In this document: positions 26,322 to 33,998 of the stretch, in pieces | Numbering within the stretch: the first letter of the stretch is position 1 | Layout of the letters: each line of letters begins with the position of its first letter | DNA from: Halolamina sediminis | GTDB taxonomy: Archaea; Halobacteriota; Halobacteria; Halobacteriales; Haloferacaceae | Direction: 5' to 3' | Assembly (NCBI RefSeq): GCF_001282785.1 | Contig: NZ_CVUA01000001.1 | Span: 2,771,859-2,835,858 of the forward strand | DNA: 64,000 bases | Made by a program: the position numbers and the translations under genes | The notes under the pieces: model-generated | What the model saw: the letters and a program-made list of their open reading frames with translations, nothing else | Databases searched by the model: none | What the model was told of the DNA's origin: nothing

Positions 26322-27086
26322 CTAGCTCTGCAGCGTCCGTTCCATCATCGCGACGAGCGTCGAGGCGAAGCCGGAGCCGGCGCTCCAGTACGCCGTCTCC
26401 CGGCTCGCCCCCGGAAGCTCCTCCTCGCCCAGTACGCTGTGGAGCACGGTGTCGTCGTCGACCAGCAGCATCCGGCCGGTGTGGTTGGACTCCTCGTCGT
26501 GGATCTCCGGGGCGAACACCGTCACGGCCGCGACGTCGGCGAACCGCTCGCGGACGGCCGCGTCGGTGCTGACGACCGTCACGTCGACGCCCCCCGCCGC
26601 GCGCTCCGCGAGCGCCTCGCGGACCCCCTCGGTCAGCAGGTCGGTCGATTTGGCGCCGAACACCACCCGCACCTCGGCGTCCCGAACCAGTTGGGTGATC
26701 CGCTCGGTGACGGCTTCCCGCCCCCGGACCGTCCAGATATCCTCGCGCTCCTCGCTCGGCCCCTCGCGCCGGCTAGCCGCCTCCCGGAGCCGGTCCGTGA
26801 CCCGCTCGATGTCCCGCTCGAACCGCCGCGTGAACAGCGACTCCGTCTCGTCGACGGTCACGGGCTGGAACTCCCGGGGGTTGGCGTGCTGGACGTTCAC
26901 TAGCCCGCGGTTCTCGAGCGACTCGACCGCGCTGTACACCTGCGGCCGCGACACGTCGGCGACCTGACTCACCTCGCGGGCGGTCGCGGTGCCGAGCTCG
27001 TGGAGCGCGACGAGCACCTCGGCCTCGTTGGTGCCGAACCCCAGCCGCCCCATCGCGTCGAACGCCTCGTCGTCGCCGCTACGCAT
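26322..27086 (-). CDS. TrmB-family transcriptional regulator
   Basis: A 254-residue regulator with an N-terminal TrmB winged helix (residues 5-75; LGFGTNEAEVLVALHELGTA, then VADVSRPQVYSAVESLENRGL) and a central helix-rich linker. The C-terminal domain (about 115-250) resembles the phospholipase-D-like/sugar-sensing domain of TrmB proteins (VRGREAVTERITQLVRDAEV, then VVFGAKSTDLL). It is divergent from the CARDB-protein/ABC-exporter operon, which it probably regulates. The ATG at 27086 is preceded by an overlapping 21-codon mini-ORF; a TTG at 27134 would extend the protein without homology. Confidence 0.88.
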   Translation of the reverse strand: MRSGDDEAFDAMGRLGFGTNEAEVLVALHELGTATAREVSQVADVSRPQVYSAVESLENRGLVNVQHANPREFQPVTVDETESLFTRRFERDIERVTDRLREAASRREGPSEEREDIWTVRGREAVTERITQLVRDAEVRVVFGAKSTDLLTEGVREALAERAAGGVDVTVVSTDAAVRERFADVAAVTVFAPEIHDEESNHTGRMLLVDDDTVLHSVLGEEELPGASRETAYWSAGSGFASTLVAMMERTLQS

Positions 27087-27144
27087 CGGTGCCTCGCCGC
27101 GGCGATCCCGGTCGCCATCGCCGGGAGACTCCAACGTGGTTCAT
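27079..27144 (-). other. 21-codon mini-ORF overlapping the TrmB gene start
   Basis: ATG at 27144 opens a frame of 21 codons (MNHVGVSRRWRPGSPRRGTD...) that ends at TAG 27079-27081, eight bases past the A of the TrmB ATG. A TATA-like TAATATTACAA-type stretch centred near 27175 (minus strand) puts transcription start close to the mini-ORF ATG. Translation of the main gene may therefore depend on termination and restart. Confidence 0.4.
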
Positions 27145-27222
27145 CTGTTCTGACGACGCTTACAGGCCTGTTGTAATATTCCTTCCGAAAGCTATAATGT
27201 CGTATCAGCGGGAGTAGTACGT
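27145..27222. promoter_or_regulatory. Divergent TrmB / CARDB-exporter promoter
   Basis: This 78-bp spacer is the A/T-rich centre of the divergent pair. CTATAAT at 27192-27198 lies 27 bp upstream of the plus-strand mini-ORF ATG. TTGTAATATT at 27171-27180 serves the minus strand. The two core promoters nearly touch, so a regulator bound here would affect both directions. Confidence 0.55.
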
Positions 27223-27282
27223 ATGTTCGTGACTCGAAACGGAGCGACGGTCGAGACGGCGACGGGACAGGGTTCGCTGTGA
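27223..27282 (+). other. 19-codon leaderless mini-ORF coupled to the CARDB gene
   Basis: ATG at 27223 opens 19 codons (MFVTRNGATVETATGQGSL) ending in TGA, which overlaps the GTG start of the CARDB gene (GTGA at 27279-27282). CTATAAT is 27 bp upstream of the ATG, exactly the leaderless spacing, so this ATG is predicted to be the 5' end of the transcript. The downstream gene would then be reached by coupled reinitiation. Confidence 0.5.
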
Positions 27283-28742
27283 GCCGGCGATCGCTCGGCG
27301 TCGCGGCGATGGTCGTGCTCTCGGTCGTCGCCGGCGCCGCGATCCCCGCCGCGGCGGCGAACACCGACGTAGCCATCGAGTCGGTGGATCTCTCGGTCGA
27401 TCAGCCCGCGCCCGGCGAGTCGTTCACGCTGTCGACGACGATCGCGAACCTCGAATCGAGTAGCGGCCCGGTCGAGGTGACCGACATCTACGTCCGCAAG
27501 GCCGGCAGCGCCAGCGATCTCGCCCGGATCGAGGACGTGGGGTCGATCGCCAGCGGCAGCACGCGGTCGATCCCGCTGACGGTGTCGATCGACGAGCCGG
27601 GCGAGAAACGGTTGGTCGTCAACGCGGTCGTGCGTGACGCCGACGGCGACTACCAGCGCGTGAGCTACCCGCTGTACGTCGACGTGCAGGAGCCCGACGA
27701 GGCCGCGATCTCCGTCGCGGGGCTGGACTCGGTCGCCGGCGAGGAGAGCCAGGTCGACGTGACCGTCTCCAACGGCGACGACGGCCCGCTCTCGAACGTC
27801 CGGCTGGAGCTGACCGGGGCGGCCGACGTGGAGAACCCCGAGCGCGTCTCGGCGTCGATCCAGCCCGGAACTCAGACGACCCACACGTTCGCCACGACGT
27901 TCCACGAGGCGGGCAGCCGGCCGCTGACGGCGACGCTGACGTACAAGACCGACGAGGGCGTCACGCGGACGGTGACGCGAAACGTCACCGCCGACGTGGA
28001 GCCCGCGAACCTCGATCCGGAGTTGACCGCGACGGCGACGACCGCGAACGGCTCGTCGGTCGTGCGGGCGACGCTGTCGGAGTTCGGGAACGTCGAGCTC
28101 CGTGACGTGCAGCTCCGGGCGGTGGTCGACGGCGAGACCGTCACCAGAACGCGGCTCGCGGACGTGCCCGCAGGGGAGAGCCGGATCGCCACGCTCGACG
28201 GGGACGCGATCCCGTCCGGCGAGGTGACGGTGGTCGCCGAGTACACCGCCGCCGGGGAGACGGCGACCAGCGAGACGACGCTGTCGTACGCCCCGGCGCC
28301 GACCACCGACATGACCGTCACGGGCGTCGACACGAGCCGGAGCGGCGGCGTCGTGACGATCAGCGGCGACGCGGCCAACGTCGGTAGCCTCGACGCGAGC
28401 TCGGTCGTGATGCGGATCGTCGCGAGCGAGGGCGTGACGCCGGTGAACCCCAACAAGGAGTACTTCGTCGGTCCGGTGGACTCCAGCGAGTTCGCGACGT
28501 TCCAGCTCACCGCCAACGTCTCGGCGTCGGTGACTGAGGTGCCGGTCCGGATCGAGTACACTGTCGACGGCGAACGGCTCTCGCGAGTGGTCGAACTGGA
28601 CGTGAGCGACGCCGCGGCGCCAGCCGGCGGGCAGGGCGGCGCCGGGGGCGGGGCCTCGCTCCTGCTCGGCGCGCTGGTCGTGGTCCTCGCGGTCGCGCTC
28701 GGGGTCGCACTCACGATCGCCTACCGCCGATACAGAGGCTGA
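27279..28742 (+). CDS. Secreted/anchored CARDB-repeat protein of an ABC exporter operon
   Basis: A 487-residue cell-surface protein: signal peptide (MSRRSLGVAAMVVLSVVAGA, cleavage after about AAAA), then four or so Ig-like CARDB/NEW3-type beta-sandwich repeats of about 100 residues (each beginning with a VxxVDLSVDQPAPGESFTLS-like strand pair), and a C-terminal Gly-rich linker followed by one transmembrane helix and a short basic tail (TIAYRRYRG). It faces the outside and is anchored in the membrane. Its 3' end overlaps the ATP-binding gene start by one base, so it forms an operon with a MacB-type ATPase and permease and plausibly replaces the MacA-like partner. Confidence 0.85.
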   Translation: MSRRSLGVAAMVVLSVVAGAAIPAAAANTDVAIESVDLSVDQPAPGESFTLSTTIANLESSSGPVEVTDIYVRKAGSASDLARIEDVGSIASGSTRSIPLTVSIDEPGEKRLVVNAVVRDADGDYQRVSYPLYVDVQEPDEAAISVAGLDSVAGEESQVDVTVSNGDDGPLSNVRLELTGAADVENPERVSASIQPGTQTTHTFATTFHEAGSRPLTATLTYKTDEGVTRTVTRNVTADVEPANLDPELTATATTANGSSVVRATLSEFGNVELRDVQLRAVVDGETVTRTRLADVPAGESRIATLDGDAIPSGEVTVVAEYTAAGETATSETTLSYAPAPTTDMTVTGVDTSRSGGVVTISGDAANVGSLDASSVVMRIVASEGVTPVNPNKEYFVGPVDSSEFATFQLTANVSASVTEVPVRIEYTVDGERLSRVVELDVSDAAAPAGGQGGAGGGASLLLGALVVVLAVALGVALTIAYRRYRG

Positions 28743-29407
28743 TGCACGTCATCGAACTCGCCGACGTGGTGAAGCGCTACCGGAGCGGCGAGGAGACCAT
28801 CGAGGCGCTGAAAGGCGTCGACTTCCACGCCGACCGCGGCGAGATGGTGACGATCATCGGCCCCTCGGGCTCGGGGAAGTCGACGATGCTCAACATGATC
28901 GGACTGCTCGACACGCCCACCGAGGGGACCGTGAAGCTGGAGGGGCAGGACGTGACGAACTTCACGGAGGATGAGCTCACCGAGGAGCGACGCAACGGGA
29001 TCGGCTTCGTGTTTCAGGACTTCCACCTGCTGCCGATGCTGACCGCGGTCGAGAACGTCGAACTCCCGTCGATGTGGGACACCGGCGTCGACAGACACGA
29101 TCGCGCGATCGACTTACTCGAACGCGTTGGGCTGGGCGATCGGCTGGACCACACCCCGCGACAGCTCTCGGGCGGGCAGCAACAGCGCGTCGCGATCGCG
29201 CGGGCGCTGGTGAACGAGCCCGACATCGTGCTGGCCGACGAGCCGACGGGGAACCTCGATCAGGACACCGGACGGACGATCCTCGACGAGCTGACCCGGC
29301 TGAAGAAGGCGGAGGACATCGCGATCGTCGCGGTCACCCACGACGACCAGCTTGTGGGGTACGCCGACCGCGTCGTGAACCTCGTCGACGGGGTGATCCA
29401 AGAGTGA
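28742..29407 (+). CDS. ABC exporter ATP-binding protein, MacB/LolD type
   Basis: A 221-residue nucleotide-binding domain with Walker [15 protein letters not shown] (near residue 40), Q-loop [19 protein letters not shown], signature [16 protein letters not shown], Walker [14 protein letters not shown] and H-loop VAVTHD. The DEPTGNLD sequence and short length are typical of the MacB/LolD/FtsE family. That family powers permeases with large extracellular domains rather than solute channels. Its end overlaps the permease's GTG start (GTGA), so the three genes are translationally coupled. Confidence 0.94.
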   Translation: MHVIELADVVKRYRSGEETIEALKGVDFHADRGEMVTIIGPSGSGKSTMLNMIGLLDTPTEGTVKLEGQDVTNFTEDELTEERRNGIGFVFQDFHLLPMLTAVENVELPSMWDTGVDRHDRAIDLLERVGLGDRLDHTPRQLSGGQQQRVAIARALVNEPDIVLADEPTGNLDQDTGRTILDELTRLKKAEDIAIVAVTHDDQLVGYADRVVNLVDGVIQE

Positions 29408-30540
29408 GCGTCGAGGCGTGGCTCTGGCGGTTCCCCAGCGCGCTGATGGCGTGGCGCAACCTCGGCCGGAACCGCGCGCGGACGGCGCTTGCCGCGCTGG
29501 GGATCGTGATCGGCGTCGTCGCGATCGCGTCGCTGGGGATGGCCGGCGCCTCGATCCAGTACAGCACCAACCAAGAGCTGGGCGGGCTCGCGAACCAAGT
29601 CACGGTGACTGCGGGCGAGGACAACCCCGAACCAGCACTCACGGAGTCGCAGGTCCGGAACATCGAACGGCTGGTCGCCGACGCCGACGTGATCGGCCAG
29701 AAGACCGGGACGACGACGATCGACGCCGACGGCGAGCCCCAGCGCGTGAGCGTCACGGGGCTCACGCAGGCCAGCGCGCTGTACGACGCCCAAGAGGGAG
29801 AGGTGCCCGACCGTCTGCGCTCGGGCGCGCTGGTGAGCAGCAGCGTCGCAGACGAGTTCGGCCTCGAACTCGGCGACCCGGTCGAGTACGACGGCCAGCT
29901 CTACCGGATCCGCGGGATCCTCGAACCCCAGCAGGGGTTCGGTGGCGGGGCGTCGGTCGTGCTCCCCGTCTCGGCGCTGAGCGACCGGGAGTACTACTCG
30001 ACGGTGACGATCGTCGCCGAGGACGGCGCGGCCGCGGAGGCGGTCGCCGATGAGGTGGAGCGCGGGATGAACGGCCGCGAGGAGATCGTGAGCGTCACGA
30101 CGCTGGCGGCCGTCCAAGAGAGCATCAACTCCCTGACGAACACGCTCAACCTCGCGCTGATCGGGATCGGCTCGATCTCGCTGGTCGTCGCGGCCGTGAG
30201 CATCCTCAACGTGATGCTGATGAGCACGATCGAGCGCCGGGGCGAGATCGGCGTGCTCCGGGCGGTGGGGATCCGCCGCGGCGAGGTGCTGCGGATGATC
30301 CTGACCGAGGCGGGGCTGCTCGGCGTCATCGGCGGCGCAGTCGGCGCGGTCGTGGCGTTGGGGGTCGGGCTGCTGCTGAATCAGGTGCTGTTCGGCGATC
30401 CGACGCTCGTGTTCGAGTGGGCGAGCATGCAGTACCTCATCTTCGGCTTCGTGTTCGCGGTCGTCGCGAGTCTGCTCAGCGGGCTGTACCCGGCGTGGAA
30501 GGCGGCCAACGAGCGCCCCGTGGAGACGCTGCGGGGCTGA
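29404..30540 (+). CDS. ABC transporter permease, MacB/FtsX family
   Basis: A 378-residue permease: N-terminal amphipathic AWRNLGRNRARTALAALGIVIGV with TM1 (about 20-45), a large extracellular MacB periplasmic-core-like domain (about 50-245), then three helices in the FtsX domain (about 258-375). The domain starts near LTNTLNLALIGIGSISLVVAAV, includes ERRGEIGVLRAVGIRRGEV and ends LYPAWKAANERPVETLRG. This is the mechanotransmission fold. With the ATPase and the CARDB surface protein it would move or release a surface molecule; the cargo is unknown. GTG start, coupled to the ATPase gene. Confidence 0.92.
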   Translation: MSVEAWLWRFPSALMAWRNLGRNRARTALAALGIVIGVVAIASLGMAGASIQYSTNQELGGLANQVTVTAGEDNPEPALTESQVRNIERLVADADVIGQKTGTTTIDADGEPQRVSVTGLTQASALYDAQEGEVPDRLRSGALVSSSVADEFGLELGDPVEYDGQLYRIRGILEPQQGFGGGASVVLPVSALSDREYYSTVTIVAEDGAAAEAVADEVERGMNGREEIVSVTTLAAVQESINSLTNTLNLALIGIGSISLVVAAVSILNVMLMSTIERRGEIGVLRAVGIRRGEVLRMILTEAGLLGVIGGAVGAVVALGVGLLLNQVLFGDPTLVFEWASMQYLIFGFVFAVVASLLSGLYPAWKAANERPVETLRG

Positions 30541-30579
30541 GACCGGGAGCTTCTTCGGGGCGAGCGACCCAGTTCGGGT

Positions 30580-30774
30580 ATGGAGATCGCCGGGAAGACG
30601 CTCCGTCGACGGATCGTGACCGCTGTCGTGGTGTTCGTCGCGCTAGTGGCGTACGACTACGCCACAGGTTCGGCAGTGAGTTGGGCGATCAACGCGATCG
30701 TGCCGGTGCTGTTTTTCGCCGTCTCGATCGCGACTGATGCGGCGCTGCAGCGGTGGCTGGACGGCGGGGAGTAG
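30580..30774 (+). CDS. Small membrane protein
   Basis: A 64-residue protein with a basic N-terminus (MEIAGKTLRRRIVTAV) and two hydrophobic helices (about 12-30 and 34-52), ending LQRWLDGGE. It starts 40 bp after the permease gene and could be its last operon member or independent; GAGCTTCTTCGG about 30 bp upstream is a weak promoter. No family recognised. Confidence 0.6.
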   Translation: MEIAGKTLRRRIVTAVVVFVALVAYDYATGSAVSWAINAIVPVLFFAVSIATDAALQRWLDGGE

Positions 30775-30886
30775 GTGAATTGGGGTTTTGGGTCGTGGAT
30801 GTTCGTTGGTTCCGGTTTTGGTACTTTCTCGGGGAACTGGACCGCGGAGGTCGGTGTCCTGACCGCGAACAGGACCGCGGAGTGAG

Positions 30887-31165
30887 CTAGGCCACTTGCG
30901 ACCGCACCGCCCCGCACAGCCCTCGTTCCTCCCCAGCCGACTCCTTCCCTCGTTTCACTCGGTCAGTCGTCCCTCGCGCGCTCGTTCGCCCACGGAGGGG
31001 CTCACGTCGCGCGCCGACAGCGACCGCAGTGCGGTGGCGGTGGACGCCTCGCCGGCGCCGACGGTCGGCGCCGGCGGGGGGAGGGGTGGGGACTCGGCGC
31101 TGCACCGAACCTCGTGTTCGGCGCCCTGCGGTCACAAGTGGTCTAGCGTCGAGCTGCTGTCGCGG
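30887..31165 (+). repeat. Dispersed TIR element, copy B
   Basis: Second copy of the element described at 8629. The left arm is shortened (CTAGGCCACTTGCGACCGCA, from 30887), the core blocks CGCCCCGCACAGCCCTCG and GGTGGACGCCTCGCCGGCGC are intact, and the right arm runs 31127-31165 (TGCGGTCACAAGTGGTCTAG...). Just upstream are two GGACCGCGGAG units; just downstream the GAGCTGCTG motif is repeated. The whole 30775-31298 gap holds no gene that I can support. Confidence 0.78.
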
Positions 31166-31298
31166 TTGCCGTCGCTGTTGCTGTCTCAGTTGCCAACGAA
31201 CGAGCTGCTGTTGCTGTCACGGAAACGAACGCAAAGTACCGCGTCGTGGACCGATAGAGGTCCAACGAAGAAAACAGCAAAAACCCAGAAGAACCGAT

Positions 31299-31724
31299 CT
31301 AGCTCACTTCGATGTCGATCCCCTCGCCCCCGTCGGCCTTGGGCAGTTCGACCGTCAGCACACCGTTCTCGTAGCTCGCCGACGCCTCGTGCTCGTCGAC
31401 GGCCGTCGGGAGCGTCACAGTCCGACTCACCGACTGTCGGGTGCGCTCGCGGCGGTAGTACTGGGCGTCGTCGTCGGTCTCGGACTCGCTCCCGCGCTCC
31501 GCCGAGATGGTGAGCTGGCGGTCGCTGACCGACACGTCGATGTCCTCGGGCTCGTACCCCGGCACGTCCGCGACGACGACGACGAGGTCGTCGTCGTCGG
31601 CCACGTCGACGTGGATCCCGCCGCCGACGGCGCCCTCGAACTCCCCGGTCAGGTCGGCGAACCCGGAGTTCAGCTGCTCGAACAGTTCCTCGATCTCGTC
31701 GAACGGGTCACGGCGGCCACTCAT
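31299..31724 (-). CDS. Small heat-shock protein, Hsp20 family
   Basis: A 141-residue ATP-independent chaperone. An N-terminal helix (DPFDEIEELFEQLNSGFADL) precedes an alpha-crystallin domain (about 38-138): IHVDVADDDDLVVVVADVPGYEPEDIDVSV, the dimerisation loop QYYRRERTRQSVSRTVTLP and the conserved ASYENGVLTVELPK (the A-x-x-x-N-G-V-L motif). The C-terminal I-x-I anchor appears as GIDIEVS. GGTTAAG about 27 bp upstream on the minus strand predicts a leaderless, stress-inducible promoter. Confidence 0.93.
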   Translation of the reverse strand: MSGRRDPFDEIEELFEQLNSGFADLTGEFEGAVGGGIHVDVADDDDLVVVVADVPGYEPEDIDVSVSDRQLTISAERGSESETDDDAQYYRRERTRQSVSRTVTLPTAVDEHEASASYENGVLTVELPKADGGEGIDIEVS

Positions 31725-31802
31725 ACCCCAAGGGAGTCGCCGCGGAGGGTTAAGGGTTGCCGCCGGTCCGACGATTCCGCCGCCGTCAGGTGGTTTTCGA
31801 AG

Positions 31803-32648
31803 CTACCCGACGACGTGGGTCGTGTCGTAGGAGCCGAGCCGTTTGACCCAGCCGTCCGTACAGACGGCCTCGATCTCCGCCAGCGCGTCCTGTGCCCGGG
31901 CCTCGTACAGCCCCGCCTCGAAGTCGACGTGGAAGCAGTAGTCCCCCAGTCGACGGCCGCTTGGACGGGACTCGATCCGGGTGAGGTTGATGTCCCGGTC
32001 GGCGAACGCCTCCAGCAGTTCGAGCAGCAGGCCGGGGTAGTTCGCGCCGGGGTAGGCCACGATGCTTGTCTTCCCGCCCGCCTCCGAGCGCTCGTTCTCG
32101 GGGGCGACGACGAGAAAGCGGGTGGCGTTGGAGTCGTGGTCCTGGATGTTCTCGGCGATCCGCTGGAGGGTACCGTCACTGTCCTCGTCGGCTCCCTGTG
32201 CCGGCGAGCCTGCGTTCGCAGGGTGGCCGATCGCCGCCACGCTCGCGTCCTCGCGGGCGCGCTCGACGCCGCGGGCGGTCGACGCCACCGCCTCCTGACT
32301 CACGTCGGGGTACTGCTCCGCGAGGTACTCGCGGCACTGTGCCAGCGCCTGCGGGTGGGACGCGACGGTCGAGAACGCCGGCCCCTGCGCGAGGAGGGCG
32401 TGCCGGATCGGGGAGACGACCTCCTGTACGACGCTCACCTCGCGGTCGGCCAGCGCGTCGAGGCTCTCGTCGACGGAGCCCTCGATGCTGTTCTCGACGG
32501 GGACGACGCCGCGGTCGAACTCGCCGTCGGCGACGGCGGCGACGATCTCCGTCACCGACTCCCGGAAGCTGACGCCGTCGTCGTCGGCGATCGACCCCGC
32601 CGCGCGGTGGGAGTACGTCCCCGCCGGACCCAGCGTGACGACTTGCAT
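31803..32648 (-). CDS. pheA: Prephenate dehydratase with ACT domain
   Basis: A 281-residue monofunctional enzyme making phenylpyruvate from prephenate. The periplasmic-binding-like catalytic part opens TLGPAGTYSHRAA, includes VVPVENSIEGSV and HALLAQG, and ends with the key NATRFLVV (Thr-Arg-Phe). The ACT domain (about 195-281) has GLLLELLEAFADRDINLTRIESRPS, the phenylalanine-binding GALxxxL and ESRP motifs, so end-product inhibition is likely. An extra loop ANAGSPAQGADEDSDG (near residue 145) interrupts the usual sequence and its DNA contains CCTGCG-TT-CGCAGG, a possible in-frame palindromic insertion. Confidence 0.95.
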   Translation of the reverse strand: MQVVTLGPAGTYSHRAAGSIADDDGVSFRESVTEIVAAVADGEFDRGVVPVENSIEGSVDESLDALADREVSVVQEVVSPIRHALLAQGPAFSTVASHPQALAQCREYLAEQYPDVSQEAVASTARGVERAREDASVAAIGHPANAGSPAQGADEDSDGTLQRIAENIQDHDSNATRFLVVAPENERSEAGGKTSIVAYPGANYPGLLLELLEAFADRDINLTRIESRPSGRRLGDYCFHVDFEAGLYEARAQDALAEIEAVCTDGWVKRLGSYDTTHVVG

Positions 32649-32696
32649 ACCCCGAGGTTCACGAGGGGCGGAGAAAAGCGCGTCGGCGCGAGCGCG

Positions 32697-32840
32697 CTAC
32701 AGGCCGACGATGTCGTCCAGTTCCACGTCGTCGGTTCGCCCGCCACAGACCGCACACTCCTCGACGTGTGACGGGGCAGCGCCGCCCTCCATGTGGAGGT
32801 TACCACACTCGGTGCACACCTCGAAGTCAGCGTCGAGCAT
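32697..32840 (-). CDS. Small double-CxxC zinc-finger protein
   Basis: A 47-residue acidic protein with two CxxC knuckles, VCTECGN (Cys9, Cys12) and ECAVCGG (Cys29, Cys32), spaced to bind one zinc. Such tiny haloarchaeal zinc-finger proteins affect growth, biofilm or swarming in Haloferax; no specific role can be assigned here. It lies in tandem with prephenate dehydratase (48 bp apart), and downstream of the stop-anchored tandem array of the TOBE regulator gene. Confidence 0.8.
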   Translation of the reverse strand: MLDADFEVCTECGNLHMEGGAAPSHVEECAVCGGRTDDVELDDIVGL

Positions 32841-32904
32841 GCGCGAAGCGGTTCTGCCCGGTCCGAAGAGAACTTTGTGGCGGCTGAGAGAGTGCTCTGC
32901 GCTC

Positions 32905-33036
32905 GTGGTTACCGCGGTGTCGCTCTCACCACCGCGGTTGGCCGTCACCGCGGTGTCGCTCCCACCACCGCGATTACCCGTCACCGCGGTGTCGCTCCCA
33001 CCACCGCGGTTGGCCGTCACCGCGGTGTCGCACGGG
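32905..33036 (-). repeat. 36-bp tandem array anchored on a stop codon
   Basis: Four copies spaced exactly 36 bp (ACCGCGGTGTCGC at 32911, 32947, 32983 and 33019). The copy at 33019 contains the last codons and TGA of the TOBE regulator gene; on the minus strand each unit repeats GCGACACCGCGGTGA followed by a variable CGGCCAACCGCGGTGGTGGGA-like half. The CACCGCGGTG core is itself palindromic. There are no unique spacers, so it is a minisatellite, not CRISPR. Confidence 0.85.
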
Positions 33037-33697
33037 TCGCCGTCGCTTTGAACGACGCCACCACGTCCCGGCCGGGTTCGAGCCCGAGTCGATCGCGGCT
33101 CTCCTCGGTCACCAGCGCCACGAGCGGCACGTCGGCCCCCACGTCGACCGAGACGCGGGAGATCGACTCCCCGCGGTCGACCGCGACGACCTCGCCCGAA
33201 AATCGGTTGCGCGCGCTGGTCGCGTCGCCGGTCGGTGTGTCCGCGGGGTCGTGCAGCGTCACCGCGTCGGCCCGCAGCACCACCTCGACCGACTCCGCCT
33301 CGGGCGGGACGAGCGCCCGGACCGTTCCGGCGGCGGTCTCGACGGTGCCGAGCTCGCCGTCGCGCTCGCTCACCTCGCCGTCGAGGACGGTCTCCGTGGT
33401 CTCCGCGATCGCGCTGTAGCCCGCGCGCAGGCGGTCGAACGCCGCCAACAGCTCGTGTGCGCGGTCGGTGAGGGCACTGCCGCCGCCGCCGCTGCCGCCA
33501 CGCTGGCGCTCGACCAACGAGCCGAACGCGTCCTCCAGCTCCGTGAGCCGGTCGTGTGCCCGGGAGTACGACCGCCCGAGCGACGACGCCGCGGCGTTGA
33601 GCGACCCCGCCTCGTCGACGGTCCGGAGCAGCTCGGCGTCCCGCTCGGCGAAGGCAACGTCGTCGGCCCGGAGCGTCGCGTCGAACCCTGCGTCCAT
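33017..33697 (-). CDS. ModE/LysR-like HTH regulator with TOBE domain
   Basis: A 226-residue protein. N-terminal winged helix of the ModE type (about 15-80): DAELLRTVDEAGSLNAAASSLGRSYSRAHDRLTELEDAFG, then the wing LVERQRGGSGGGGSALTDRAHELL. The C-terminal part (about 145-226) is a TOBE/molybdate-binding-like fold (SARNRFSGEVVAVDRGESISRVSVDVG, then PLVALVTEESRDRLGLEPGRDVVASFKATA). This predicts an oxyanion- (molybdate/tungstate-) responsive repressor; no molybdate transporter is nearby. Its last codons and stop are the first unit of the downstream 36-bp array, so the C-terminal residues RATPR may be repeat-derived. Confidence 0.88.
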   Translation of the reverse strand: MDAGFDATLRADDVAFAERDAELLRTVDEAGSLNAAASSLGRSYSRAHDRLTELEDAFGSLVERQRGGSGGGGSALTDRAHELLAAFDRLRAGYSAIAETTETVLDGEVSERDGELGTVETAAGTVRALVPPEAESVEVVLRADAVTLHDPADTPTGDATSARNRFSGEVVAVDRGESISRVSVDVGADVPLVALVTEESRDRLGLEPGRDVVASFKATATRATPR

Positions 33698-33831
33698 ACC
33701 CACACAGGGGTCCGCCGGGGCAAAACGGTTCTCACAGCGAGAGGGGTTTGGTTCGTCCAACCGCGGAACAACCATACCGTCGGGCGATTTATCGAACGAC
33801 AAGAGGACTCGCCCTCGACACACGCTGGGCC

Positions 33832-33962
33832 ATCACGGAGGATCCGGGACGATGGGTGTCCGTGATCCGGCTGCAGATGTCGCCTCGGCGTCGTTGGGCG
33901 ACCGACAGCGAAAACGTCCGTCGGTCACAGGTCGTGGTACCACGACTCTCGGAAGGGTTATC
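33832..33962 (+). promoter_or_regulatory. Regulatory region upstream of the cold-shock gene
   Basis: The gap 33698-33989 holds no gene but has ordered palindromes: ATCACGGA/TCCGTGAT arms (33832-33839 and 33859-33866), the perfect 16-bp palindrome GTCGTGGTACCACGAC (33931-33946), and GGTTATCC (33956-33963) as a TATA element 27-34 bp before the cspA ATG. The 16-bp palindrome directly upstream of TATA is a good activator or repressor site. Confidence 0.5.
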
Positions 33963-33982
33963 CCGTGACGGGGCATACGTTT

Positions 33983-33998
33983 GTTTGCAATGGCAAAC
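33983..33998 (+). promoter_or_regulatory. Hairpin enclosing the cspA start codon
   Basis: GTTTGC-AATG-GCAAAC is a perfect 6-bp inverted repeat whose 4-base loop contains the ATG of the cold-shock gene. In RNA the start codon would be displayed in, or trapped by, a short stem at the very 5' end of the message. This could be a temperature-sensitive switch, or simply reflect the codons Ala-Asn at positions 2-3. Confidence 0.45.
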
